A stretch of 28,247 nucleotides of DNA from Bacillota bacterium (GCA_023395615.1 JAEWYP010000064.1:1-28247), one strand, 5' to 3'; positions 1 to 7,848 are shown, counted from the first letter of the stretch. A program made the numbers and translations. Notes: generated by a model from the letters alone, not told the origin.

Positions 1-207
1 ATTACAACCTATACCCCGAGACAGCGCGACGGGTATGAACTGGACCACACCGAAAACTTCCCGCTCACGCTGAGCGCCAACGGAAACCAGAACATCATCC
101 GCGTATTCTACCGTACCGCCGCAAACCTGATTGATATCACGGATCTGGGCATCCCGCTGGCCGGCGCCGGCTTCGGAAGCCTGGAGAATGGCTTCACGAT
201 CGAGTAA
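1..207 (+). CDS. C-terminal fragment of a probable secreted/surface protein
   Basis: Frame 1 is open from the first base to a TAA at 205-207, giving the last 68 residues of a protein that starts outside the window. The visible part contains a Tyr/Thr-rich beta-strand-like stretch with the segment NIIRVFYRT. Such strands are common in MucBP or Cna/InlB-type repeats of clostridial surface proteins. It ends with a tail containing DLGIPLAGAGFGSLENGFTIE minus its first residue. Tails of the type 'I-P-L-A-G' followed by a short Gly-rich end are, as I recall, frequent at the C-termini of clostridial extracellular proteins, but this is a recollection and not a search result. There is no LPXTG sorting signal or C-terminal membrane helix in the visible part. 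Function is unknown. Confidence 0.6.
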   Translation: MTTYTPRQRDGYELDHTENFPLTLSANGNQNIIRVFYRTAANLIDITDLGIPLAGAGFGSLENGFTIE

Positions 208-230
208 ACGGAAGCCATTGCATCAACGCC

Positions 231-266
231 CGCTCTGCGCGCACGGTCTGCGTTGCGCGCGGAGCG
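231..266 (+). terminator. GC-rich hairpin between the partial gene and the binding-protein gene
   Basis: Arm 231-243 pairs with 254-266 over 13 positions, with one G-U wobble and a 10-nt loop. It lies 24 nt after the TAA of the partial gene and 31 nt before the next start codon. No T-run follows, so it is a weak or factor-assisted terminator at best, or a structure that modulates expression of the next gene. Confidence 0.4.
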
Positions 267-296
267 CGTCTATGAATGCTGGGGGGAGTGACCGGG

Positions 297-2237
297 ATGA
301 AAAAGCTGTTATCGCTTCTGCTATCGCTGGGAATCGTACTCTTTGGCGCGGCCGCCTTCGCACAGGACACCGGTAACACGGCGGATGCGCCGGTTGTGGT
401 GGCTACCTCAACACAAATCAGCGGCAACCTGTATTCCAACATGTGGGGTAACAACAGCGTGGACGCAAGTCTGCGCGCGTTGCTGCATGGCTACGCGACG
501 GTTGCGTGGCAGGGGGATCTGGGATACGCCATTGACGCAACGGTGGTAACCGAATCGGCCACCGCGGATGACGCCAAAGGCAACCGTACCTATACCATGA
601 CCCTGGCGGACGGGTTGTGCTACAACGACGGCACACCGATCACCGCTGCGGATTACGTATTCACCATCCTGCTGCAGAGTGATCCCGCGATTGCGGAACT
701 GGGCGGATCGAATACGAATTTCTCCTACCTGACCGGATATGACGACTATACGACGGGTAAGTCCGGCGTATTCAGCGGCGTACAGCTGTTGGGGGACCAC
801 CAATTTTCCATCACCCTGTCCAAGAAGATGCTGCCGTATTATTACGAGCTGGCGCTGGTCGAGGTGGAACCGACCCCAATCGCAGTGATCGCCCCGGATT
901 ATGCGGTGAAGGATGACGGCGACGGCGCGTACCTGGCGAAAGCCGACGAAAAAGGCACGTATGCCGCGGCGACGCTGCCCAAAGAATTACTCGAAACGAC
1001 CCTGACGGACGATGCGGGGTACCTGCACCAGCCGAAAGTATCCTGTGGACCTTATCAGCTGGTGGAGTACAACGCCGCGGACAGCACGATTGCGCTGGAG
1101 ATCAACCCGAAGTATCAGGGCAATTTTGAAAGTCGGAAACCGGAAGTAAAACAGGTAAAGCTGATCCAGCTTTCGGATGCGGATGCCCTGACGGCTTATG
1201 ATAAGGGCGAAGTGCAAATCGTACATAAAATATCTACAGTGGATGTAATTACAAAAGCGCAGGAATTAAGTGGGGCAGGCACAGCCAATATCCAGCGTTA
1301 CCTGAACTCCGGCTATTCCTACCTGGGCTTTGCCTGCGAGCTTGCGCCCACAAACGATGTAGACGTGCGTAAAGCGTTGTCCATGTGCATTGATCGCAAC
1401 ACCCTCTGCACCGAGTTGTTCCAGAACAACGCGCTGCCGGTGTATGCTGATTACGGCTACGGCCAGTGGATGGTATCGCAGAATCCGGATCTTGTGTCGG
1501 GTCTGAATATCAATTATGATCTGGATGCGGCCAAGAACCTGCTGATTACTGCCGGATATACCTACAACGAGAAGGGCAAGCCCTACCAGGAGGGAGTAGA
1601 TAAGGTCCGCTGCAAGGTGGAAAACGGTGAAATGACCAAGCTGGAACTGCGCTGGGCCAAGACCGAGAGCGCCTCTGCGGACTATCTGGAAACACAGCTG
1701 ACTGCCGCCTGTGATGCACTGGGTATTAAGCTGGAAGTAACGAAGATGAGCTTCGCAGATATGATGAAGCAGTATCTGCGCGCCGATGGAAAACGGGATT
1801 ACAACCTGTATTACATGGGTGTTAACATCCCCTATGTATACGACCCGTACGACGCGTATAATACCGACGAGGCGGCACAGGGCGCCGTGAACACGACCGG
1901 CCTTCAGGACGAGAGGCTGATGAAAGCGGCTGATACCCTGAGACATGTGGCAAGCGGCGATGTGGAACAATACGATGCCAAATGGCTGTTGTTCCAGCAG
2001 CGCTGGATGGAAATGATGCCCAACGCGCCGATCTATTGTAACGTATATTGTGACGTTTGCCCTGCTACCCTGTACGAGTATAATACCCATGCGCAGTACG
2101 GTTTTGCATCGGCACTTCTGTATGCCACGTATACGGAGCCGGAACCGACCGCGACGCTGGTGCCGCTGGACACGGTTGCCCCCACGGACGAAGTGGCCCC
2201 GCTGGACACCCTTGCGCCGGTTGATACAGGAAAATAA
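297..2237 (+). CDS. ABC-type peptide/solute-binding protein, family 5 (OppA/DppA-like), non-lipoprotein
   Basis: This 646-residue protein is recognisable as an extracytoplasmic binding protein of SBP family 5, which captures peptides, nickel or similar ligands for an ABC importer. The start at ATG 297 was chosen because GGGGGGAG lies about 8 nt upstream and a classical signal peptide follows at once: MKKL, a Leu-rich core, then AAAFA before Gln. The in-frame ATG at 276 lacks these. Family features include the segment DGTPITAADYVFT (about residues 110-125), the lobe with DVRKALSMCIDR (about 360-372), and a second-lobe region with NYDLDAAKNLL. It has no lipobox cysteine, unusual for a Gram-positive binding protein. 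It ends with a roughly 35-residue Pro/Thr/Asp tail of degenerate 'PLDT-APT/V' units. No permease or ATPase genes are adjacent, so it may act as an orphan receptor or serve a distant transporter. Ligand unknown. Confidence 0.85.
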   Translation: MKKLLSLLLSLGIVLFGAAAFAQDTGNTADAPVVVATSTQISGNLYSNMWGNNSVDASLRALLHGYATVAWQGDLGYAIDATVVTESATADDAKGNRTYTMTLADGLCYNDGTPITAADYVFTILLQSDPAIAELGGSNTNFSYLTGYDDYTTGKSGVFSGVQLLGDHQFSITLSKKMLPYYYELALVEVEPTPIAVIAPDYAVKDDGDGAYLAKADEKGTYAAATLPKELLETTLTDDAGYLHQPKVSCGPYQLVEYNAADSTIALEINPKYQGNFESRKPEVKQVKLIQLSDADALTAYDKGEVQIVHKISTVDVITKAQELSGAGTANIQRYLNSGYSYLGFACELAPTNDVDVRKALSMCIDRNTLCTELFQNNALPVYADYGYGQWMVSQNPDLVSGLNINYDLDAAKNLLITAGYTYNEKGKPYQEGVDKVRCKVENGEMTKLELRWAKTESASADYLETQLTAACDALGIKLEVTKMSFADMMKQYLRADGKRDYNLYYMGVNIPYVYDPYDAYNTDEAAQGAVNTTGLQDERLMKAADTLRHVASGDVEQYDAKWLLFQQRWMEMMPNAPIYCNVYCDVCPATLYEYNTHAQYGFASALLYATYTEPEPTATLVPLDTVAPTDEVAPLDTLAPVDTGK

Positions 2238-2256
2238 AGAGTGATCACCTTACCCC

Positions 2257-2292
2257 AAAACCCGCCGGCAGAAAACACGCCGGCGGGTTTTT
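2257..2292 (+). terminator. Rho-independent terminator after the binding-protein gene
   Basis: A perfect 9-bp GC stem (CCCGCCGGC at 2261-2269, GCCGGCGGG at 2279-2287) with a 9-nt loop is followed by TTTTT (2288-2292) and preceded by AAAA. This is a canonical intrinsic terminator 20 nt after the stop codon. Confidence 0.92.
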
Positions 2293-2357
2293 CGTGATTA
2301 TCATTGCGCGTTTATTACTTTGAAAGCGTAACGATTGTATCATCCCGGTTGAGACGC

Positions 2358-2387
2358 TTGACAGCGTGTGCAGATGCCAACTATACT
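2358..2387 (+). promoter_or_regulatory. SigmaA promoter of the permease operon with an overlapping inverted repeat
   Basis: TTGACA (2358-2363) and TATACT (2382-2387) are separated by 18 bp. An inverted repeat GTGCAG-N12-CTGCAC (2368-2373 and 2386-2391) covers the spacer end and the -10 element, so it is a plausible operator. The promoter places the transcription start near 2394. That excludes the in-frame ATG at 2368 as the translation start of the downstream gene. Confidence 0.8.
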
Positions 2388-2430
2388 GCACCCGTATCAC
2401 ACCGGTCCGAACCGGCGGAGGAGGGTGAAG

Positions 2431-4119
2431 ATGCGGAATAAGAAAATCCCTTTGTATGTGGTTTGCGGCGCACGGGCGGAATTGCGGCGTGATTTTTTTC
2501 GTGAGTTCTGTAGGCACCAAAAACCACTCTGGCTGGAATGCTGCGCAAACGTTACGGATGCGGAGGAAATGCCTGCCTGGCGGCTGCCTGCGGATCTATC
2601 TCCTGTGGAAACTGGGGAGCGGATTGCGGCGCTGGTACAGGCGGACGCTTACGATGCTGTCTGGCTGGATTGGGACGACGCTTTGCCGATTGATCGACTG
2701 CTCGGTATGCTACAGACCCGGTCGCTTTATGAACATTGCCGCCTGCGCAAGGTGGTGCGCTGTGCCGCCGAAGCCACGAGCGATACACTGAAGGCACAGA
2801 ACGTACGAAGGCAGCTGGAACAGTGCGACCTTTATGTACTGCGGGGCGGGGACCGCCGCTCGACGGCAAAGGCGAGGCGAATGGTACAGCCGCTTCAACC
2901 GGATATGGAAGCTGTCGCATGGTCGGACAGCCGGGAGGTTGCGGCGGTGCTGGAAGGGCGCAACGTACTGCAAGGCGTGCGTTTTACCTTTATTCTGGTA
3001 GCGGTGGGGGCACTGCTTGCGGCGTTGAGCCGCCTCAACTTTTCCCTGTCTGATACGATGGCGGTTTTTCTGGGCACTTATCTGCAGGCGTTGCCTTTTC
3101 TGTTGCTGGGGATATTGTTGTCTTCGGCTATTCAGGTGTTTGTGCCGGCAGGGTTTTTGCAGCGGATCTTCCCGAAGAACTTGCTGGGGGGCATGTTGTT
3201 CGGCGTGCTGGGTGGGTTTATCCTGCCAATTTGCGACTGTGCTTCCATCCCTGTTTTCCGAAGCCTTCTGCGCAAAGGGGTGCCCCTCCCCGCAGCTGTT
3301 ACGTTCATGATTGCTGCGCCGATTATCAACCCCGTAGTGATGCTTTCCACCTATTACGCGTTTGGTTGCAACCCTCGTGTGATGCTGGCGCGCATGGGTT
3401 TTGGGGTTTTTTGCTCGGTTTTGGTCGGCTTATGCTTTGCGTGGAATCCGAAAAGCGTGCTTCTGAACGGTGATGACGCGTCCACCTGTGGGTGTGCGCA
3501 CGGGCACGCAGATGAAGGCGAACCCGACGTAAGCTTTGCCTGCGGCCATACAAATGAGCATGAACCTATTCACACGTACGAACAAGATCATTCACATATG
3601 CATGATGAGGATACGGTGGCTTGCGAGTGTGAGCACACATACGCTCCCGTGGCGGCGGAGGGTTCCTCCCCGCGCTATATGACAGGGCGAAAAATTGCAG
3701 GCAAGTTCACGGAACTGCTGGAACACTTCCGTGATGAGTTTTTTGAGGTGGCGCGTTTCCTGCTGATTGGTATTGGCGTATCCACGGTGCTTCAGTTGAT
3801 CATGGGGAGTCACCTGACCTCGATGCGGTTTGACAATCTGATTGTCGCGATGCTGGTGATGATGGCGATGGCGTTTCTGCTGTCTCTCTGCTCATCTTCC
3901 GACGCGGTAGTGGGGAAAAACATGGGCGCTTCTCTGCCGATGGGCGCTGTGATGAGCTTTATGGTGTTTGGTCCGATGATTGACGTGAAGAACGTGATCC
4001 TGATGAGCGGAAGTTTCACAAAGCGATTTATGTTAAAACTGTTGCTGGTTACGTTCACGGTAAGCTTTATAACGGTGTACGTGTCCTTTTCGCTGGGTTT
4101 GGGGGCGTTGATCGGATGA
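2431..4119 (+). CDS. Predicted permease (YcgR/DUF318-type) with CobW-like N-terminal domain and His/Cys-rich loop
   Basis: This 562-residue protein starts at ATG 2431 behind GGAGGAGGGTG and downstream of a clear promoter. Residues 1 to about 180 are soluble and follow the layout of a CobW/G3E GTPase. There is an initial beta strand (LYVVCGARAEL) where the P-loop GxxGxGKT should be, a DAVWLDWDD strand in the Walker B position, and QLEQCDLYVLR where CobW proteins have Q-ADxxxxNK. The nucleotide-binding residues are absent. From about residue 181 an eight-helix permease of the DUF318/YcgR type follows. It has the signature CDCASIPV..LLRKGVPLPAAVTF..AAPIINPV and the second-half LCSSSDAVV..GPMID. 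Between the two halves, residues about 348-407 hold 9 His and 5 Cys in an acidic loop, as in metal transporters. Transport of a transition metal (zinc or similar), probably export, is inferred from this loop and from the CobW resemblance. It is co-transcribed and overlapping with the TIGR03943-type gene downstream. Confidence 0.8.
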   Translation: MRNKKIPLYVVCGARAELRRDFFREFCRHQKPLWLECCANVTDAEEMPAWRLPADLSPVETGERIAALVQADAYDAVWLDWDDALPIDRLLGMLQTRSLYEHCRLRKVVRCAAEATSDTLKAQNVRRQLEQCDLYVLRGGDRRSTAKARRMVQPLQPDMEAVAWSDSREVAAVLEGRNVLQGVRFTFILVAVGALLAALSRLNFSLSDTMAVFLGTYLQALPFLLLGILLSSAIQVFVPAGFLQRIFPKNLLGGMLFGVLGGFILPICDCASIPVFRSLLRKGVPLPAAVTFMIAAPIINPVVMLSTYYAFGCNPRVMLARMGFGVFCSVLVGLCFAWNPKSVLLNGDDASTCGCAHGHADEGEPDVSFACGHTNEHEPIHTYEQDHSHMHDEDTVACECEHTYAPVAAEGSSPRYMTGRKIAGKFTELLEHFRDEFFEVARFLLIGIGVSTVLQLIMGSHLTSMRFDNLIVAMLVMMAMAFLLSLCSSSDAVVGKNMGASLPMGAVMSFMVFGPMIDVKNVILMSGSFTKRFMLKLLLVTFTVSFITVYVSFSLGLGALIG

Positions 4120-4892
4120 TGAAAAGAACAATCAACCCCGCCCGGTTGGCGGAGAGCTGCGTTGCGCTGCTGATGGGGTTGGGTTTCCTGTGGCTGGGGC
4201 TAACGAAAACCTTCCAGCATTATGTGACCCCGCGGACGCTGCCATACCTGTATTTTGCCGCTGTGGCGCTGCTGGCGATGGCGGGGCTCAGCTTTGCAAA
4301 GGTGTTTCAGGTAACGCACATCCGGCGCTATACGCACCTGTTGGCGCTGCTGATACCGTTGGTTCTGCTGGCAGCTTCCACCAATATGGAAGGGCTTTGG
4401 AACTCGCCTCTGTTCCCGGCCAACAGTGATGTGCTTAACACCGAGACCCTGCAAACCGAGACATATACCATGAAGGCCGACGGGTATGCGGACCGGGTGC
4501 TGCATGGGTACGACGCGGATAACCGGACGATCACCGTACCGGAGTCCGAAACCTTCTTCTGGTTGACAGAAATTTATACGGATCCTGCGCCTTTTCTGGG
4601 ATTTACCGTGACAACCGTGGGGCAGGTGCTGAAGGACGCTAAACATTTTCCGGAGGGTAATTGTTTCTCGCCGGTTCGAAAACTGATGACCTGTTGTGTG
4701 GCCGACCTGTATTCCGTAGGTTTTAAATGCCAGTACGATCAGGTGCAGGCGCTGTCCGCGGACGCGTGGGTGATGGTAACGGGAAAGCTGACGATGGTCG
4801 ATACGGGCGGAGGTGCGCAGGAACTGCGCATCGCGGTGGATACCGTGAAAACGTGCGCGGCACCGGATGAACCGTACGTGTACGCATACTAA
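4116..4892 (+). CDS. TIGR03943/YcgQ-family membrane protein, permease partner
   Basis: This 258-residue protein has two N-terminal membrane hairpins (about residues 12-30, 42-62 and 72-88) and a C-terminal extracytoplasmic domain. The C-terminal domain carries the family hallmark RKLMTCCVADLYSVGF and the closing W-V-M-V-TGKL strand. TIGR03943/YcgQ proteins are nearly always encoded next to YcgR-type permeases and probably form a complex with them; their biochemical role is not established. The start ATG 4116 overlaps the permease stop codon (ATGATGA), so translation is coupled; the second ATG at 4119 is an equally possible start. Three cysteines (one in the NCF segment, two in TCC) lie in the conserved part and could bind metal or form a disulfide. 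I am confident about the family and uncertain about substrate. Confidence 0.82.
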   Translation: MMKRTINPARLAESCVALLMGLGFLWLGLTKTFQHYVTPRTLPYLYFAAVALLAMAGLSFAKVFQVTHIRRYTHLLALLIPLVLLAASTNMEGLWNSPLFPANSDVLNTETLQTETYTMKADGYADRVLHGYDADNRTITVPESETFFWLTEIYTDPAPFLGFTVTTVGQVLKDAKHFPEGNCFSPVRKLMTCCVADLYSVGFKCQYDQVQALSADAWVMVTGKLTMVDTGGGAQELRIAVDTVKTCAAPDEPYVYAY

Positions 4893-4895
4893 ATC

Positions 4896-4939
4896 ATCGG
4901 CGCGTGCTCTGATCTCTGATCGTCAGGGTACGCGCTGAT
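4896..4939. terminator. Bidirectional hairpin between convergent genes
   Basis: A 17-bp stem (4896-4912 with 4923-4939) contains three G-U wobbles and no mismatch, with a 10-nt loop. It lies between the stop of the YcgQ-type gene (plus) and the stop of the MFS gene (minus). T-rich stretches follow loosely on the plus side and an ATTTAG on the minus side. Its symmetric position suggests it terminates both transcripts. Confidence 0.7.
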
Positions 4940-4946
4940 GTTATCC

Positions 4947-6122
4947 TTATTTTCGTTTCTGTAAGGCGGCTCTTACGGCAAACCCCAACGCGCAGGCTAT
5001 GATAAGCGTGCCCATAATCGGCCACATAGAGCGATAACCCAAGCCCATCACGACCCAGTAACTGCCCAGCGACCCTAACAGGCCGCCGATCTGCATCAGG
5101 AAAGAGAACATCGACAGGATACTCGCGCGCTGTGCCGAGGGCGCTTCCCGGTTGAGCATGGTGCTTTCGGCCACGTTTGCGCCGCCCAGAAACAGATACC
5201 CCAGCGAGTAACTGCCCACAAAGGTGGTTTTGCCGCCGGACAGCCACATTCCGAACATACTGCCGCCCCACAGGGCTCTTTGTACAAGCATCAGGGCTTT
5301 ACTGCTGCTCGGTTTTCGGGTGAGGAACCACTCGTTAAGTTTACTGCCGACGATCACCATGCCAAACCCGACGAAGTTAATGACGCCCAGCATCCAGGGA
5401 GCAGCGCCATACTCGTTGATGGCGGGCTGCCAGTAGGTTTCTACAGCCATCATCCCCAATCCGGAGAGAATGCTGAAAACAATCAGGATTCGAATAATGC
5501 CGCGCCTCTTGATAAACCGGAAGTTTTCGCTAAGGTGCGTGCGCAGACGCGGCCGTTCCTCTTTACGCCGATCCCGGGGCGACCTTTCATGTACGGTAAA
5601 AAGCGTTATCAGGAGCATTACGCCAATCACGGCCGTACAGGCGAGGAGGTTACCGGCATAGGCGCTGCCAATGCCGGCCAGAAATCCCCCCGCAAGCGAG
5701 CCGACGGACAAGCCTACGCTTTCCAGCACGGCCAGACGGGAAGTTACTTTTACCAGCTCTTCATCGGTGGAAGTTTCATCGATGGCGAGCGCGTCGATGC
5801 TGCCGGAGGCAAACGCGCGGCCCAAACCGAAGGAGACCATGGCGAAAATCAGCATGAGAAAAGAATGCGAGAACAGAAAGAGCATATAACTGAGTAAAAC
5901 GAACACCGATGAGATCACAAACGAGCGCTTGCGCCCGAACAGATCGGCAAACACACCACTCGGGAATTCAGCGGCAATAACCGTGAAGGCGTAGAAGCTG
6001 TTGGCCAGCGACAGGGTGACGATAGTCGCACCGTGGGAAAGAGCCATCAGGGTAAGCACCGGCGCAATCATGCCAGTGGCAAGACTGCGCAAAAGCGCAA
6101 TCAACTGCAGGTTTTTACGCAT
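4947..6122 (-). CDS. MFS transporter (drug-exporter type)
   Basis: This 391-residue, highly hydrophobic protein has about 12 predicted membrane helices. It has an MFS motif A-like loop between helices 2 and 3 (GVFADLFGRKRSF, about residues 56-68). A longer charged central loop (ERSPRDRRKEERPRLRT) separates the two six-helix halves. ATG at 6122 is preceded by AAGGAGGAA. The gene overlaps the end of the upstream ArsR-like regulator gene by 8 nt, so the pair is co-transcribed and translationally coupled. Such regulator-exporter pairs usually respond to a toxic compound exported by the MFS protein. The substrate cannot be read from the sequence. The C-terminus is short and basic (QKRK). Confidence 0.85.
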   Translation of the reverse strand: MRKNLQLIALLRSLATGMIAPVLTLMALSHGATIVTLSLANSFYAFTVIAAEFPSGVFADLFGRKRSFVISSVFVLLSYMLFLFSHSFLMLIFAMVSFGLGRAFASGSIDALAIDETSTDEELVKVTSRLAVLESVGLSVGSLAGGFLAGIGSAYAGNLLACTAVIGVMLLITLFTVHERSPRDRRKEERPRLRTHLSENFRFIKRRGIIRILIVFSILSGLGMMAVETYWQPAINEYGAAPWMLGVINFVGFGMVIVGSKLNEWFLTRKPSSSKALMLVQRALWGGSMFGMWLSGGKTTFVGSYSLGYLFLGGANVAESTMLNREAPSAQRASILSMFSFLMQIGGLLGSLGSYWVVMGLGYRSMWPIMGTLIIACALGFAVRAALQKRK

Positions 6123-6675
6123 GGGGTTCCTCCTTGACCGGATAGGCGATCAGCGCGTATTCCCAGGGATCGCCGTCTTTTGCCGTGCCTTCATGTTTTT
6201 GCAAAAAGCGATGAATGATCGAAAAAAGTTGTTCCGCTTCTTCCGGGCGTAAACGGGCAATTCCCCATAACACATCGCCCATATCGGGTTTGCCCAGTTC
6301 CTCCGGTTTCAGGGTGTGATAATAATCAATTACGCCCTGAAACACTCGGTTGACTCCGCTTTGGATCAGCGCCAGCCGCTGGGGGGTGTTTTCGTCCTGC
6401 TGAACGCACCCGACGCTGACAACGCGGGGCAATGCAATATAATAATGCGCGGTGATGCCGCGTACATTCTCTGTGTGATCCACTGCGACCAGCCCCAGCT
6501 CCGCCAGCCTGTTTAAATGATGCTGTACCGAAGAAGGGGAGATGCCCATTGCATCGGAAAGCTGCTTGGGGGTCATGGGGTGCCCTTCGACGGTCATTAA
6601 ACGAAGCAGCCGCTGCCGTTGGGGATTGATATAAATATCCAGATCCTTTTTTTCCCGCAGCACAACCGGTTCCAT
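6115..6675 (-). CDS. ArsR-like winged-helix transcriptional regulator
   Basis: This 186-residue protein has an N-terminal winged helix (about residues 15-80). Helix-turn-helix residues are MTPKQLSDAMGISPSSVQHH, followed by the LNRLAELGLV helix and a wing with TENVRGITAHYY. This arrangement is typical of ArsR/HTH_20 repressors. The C-terminal 100 residues form a helical domain of unknown ligand specificity, rich in Glu and Leu. The start ATG at 6675 has AAAGGAGG upstream. It is the first gene of a regulator-MFS operon, and an inverted repeat TTACATTA-N21-TAATGTAA overlies its promoter, which suggests autoregulation. No metal-binding cysteine pair of the classical ArsR/SmtB kind is visible, so a small organic inducer is more likely. 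Confidence 0.82.
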   Translation of the reverse strand: MEPVVLREKKDLDIYINPQRQRLLRLMTVEGHPMTPKQLSDAMGISPSSVQHHLNRLAELGLVAVDHTENVRGITAHYYIALPRVVSVGCVQQDENTPQRLALIQSGVNRVFQGVIDYYHTLKPEELGKPDMGDVLWGIARLRPEEAEQLFSIIHRFLQKHEGTAKDGDPWEYALIAYPVKEEPHA

Positions 6676-6693
6676 TCGTATACCTCCTTTACG

Positions 6694-6731
6694 TTACATT
6701 AAGTATAACATAACAATTTGTGTAATGTAAA
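6694..6731 (-). promoter_or_regulatory. Promoter and inverted-repeat operator of the ArsR-MFS operon
   Basis: On the minus strand, TTTACA (6731-6726) and TATACT (6707-6702) are spaced by 18 bp. Perfect 8-bp inverted repeats lie at 6694-6701 (TTACATTA) and 6723-6730 (TAATGTAA), 29 bp centre to centre. One arm covers the -35 box and the other lies just downstream of the -10 box. This geometry suits repression by a winged-helix dimer pair, most simply the ArsR-like product itself. Confidence 0.75.
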
Positions 6732-6740
6732 GAGGAGAAT

Positions 6741-6768
6741 GAAAACAGCCGAGTATTTCATCGGCTGT
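6741..6768 (-). terminator. Intrinsic terminator of rsgA (minus strand)
   Basis: On the minus strand, ACAGCCGA (6768-6761) pairs with TCGGCTGT (6752-6745) around an 8-nt loop and runs into TTTTC. It lies 10 nt after the rsgA stop codon and before the ArsR promoter. Confidence 0.82.
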
Positions 6769-6777
6769 CGGATCGAT

Positions 6778-7848
6778 TTAGGATGGGCTGTGTTTCGTTC
6801 TGGCGGCATCATGTGCCTGTTTCATTGATTTTTTCCCGCCAAACATCCGCTGTATTTTCGCGTTTTCCCGCCCACGGGCAGACAGACTGGCGGCGGAGGC
6901 TTCGCGGCGGATCTTCTGGTAGTTTTCGTATCGGCGAGCATCCAGCCTGCCATCAACCAGCGCCTCGCGCACCGCGCAACCGGGTTCGCCGGTATGGGTG
7001 CAGTCGCTGAAACGGCATTCGCCGGCCAGCGTGTCAATATCTGCAAAGGATCTATCAAGGTTCACGGATTCGATTCCCAATTCCCGCATGCCCGGGGTGT
7101 CGATCACAAGGCCGCCGTTTGGCAACAACAGCAGTTGCCGATGGGTTGTGGTATGCCGCCCCCGCCCATCTCCGCTGATCGCGGAGGCTTCCATACGTGT
7201 TTCTCCCGCCAGCAGATTAATCAGCGTGGATTTTCCCACGCCGGAGGAACCGAGGAACGCGCCCGTAACGCCCGGCTTTAGAATATCCCGCAGGGCCAGG
7301 GCGGTGCTGTCTACCGCGGAGGTTAATAATACGTCCGCACCGGCGGCGATGGACGATACCTCGGCAAAAGCGCTTGCGGGATCGGCGCACAGGTCGGCTT
7401 TGGTGAGCACCACAACCGGCCGCGCACCACTTTCCCAGGCGACTGCAAGATAACGCTCCAACCGGCTGACATTGTAGTTTTCGTTCAGGGACATGCACAG
7501 GAAAGCCACATCGATATTTGCAGCCACAACCTGTGTGTAAGCGTCACTTCCCGCCGCACGGCGAAGGAAAACGCTTTTTCGCGGCAATAGCCGCTGGATC
7601 AGCGTTTGGCCGCCTTCAGTGTTTGCCGGAGTCACCAGCACGAAATCGCCAACCGCGGGGTAATCCGCGGGATGCGCGGCTTCGTGCCGGTACCTGCCGC
7701 TTACTTCCGCGGGGACTATACCGGTCTCGGTAACAAGTTCGTAAAGAGAACGATGTTACGAAACGACTCGCGCAAGCGTTAGTCCGTTTTCAGATGTAAT
7801 ATCAAAGTGCCGGCGCTCATCAGCGCCATATTGTGCCAGAATATTCAA
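6778..7848 (-). pseudogene. rsgA: Ribosome small-subunit-dependent GTPase A (RsgA) with in-frame TAA at codon 31
   Basis: RsgA is a circularly permuted GTPase that assists late 30S maturation. The full frame starts at TTG 7848 behind GGAGGGG and gives about 356 codons, the usual length of the long clostridial type. Codons 1-30 (LNILAQYGAD... to ARVVS) and codons 32 onward (HRSLYELVTETG... EVSGRYRHEA...YPAVGDFV) align continuously with the family N-terminus. Codon 31 is TAA (7758-7756), at a position where I expect Glu or Gln. The rest is intact: G4 TKADL (149-153), G1 GSSGVGKST (200-208), G3 DTPG (250-253) and the zinc site C278, C283, H285, C291. The first in-frame start after the stop (GTG 7641) has no ribosome binding site and would remove most of the OB-fold. 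It is either a recent nonsense mutation, a sequencing error, or a gene needing readthrough; TAA is used as a normal stop elsewhere here. Confidence 0.85.

Noticed and set aside
2368..2430. The longer permease start at ATG 2368
   Set aside because: It lies between the -35 and -10 boxes of the operon promoter, so it is not transcribed. ATG 2431 has a strong ribosome binding site.
7756..7758. Stop-codon reassignment or selenocysteine-like recoding to explain the rsgA TAA
   Set aside because: TAA ends many intact genes here (thyX, yacP, sigH, proS), and no recoding element is visible. Mutation or sequence error is simpler.
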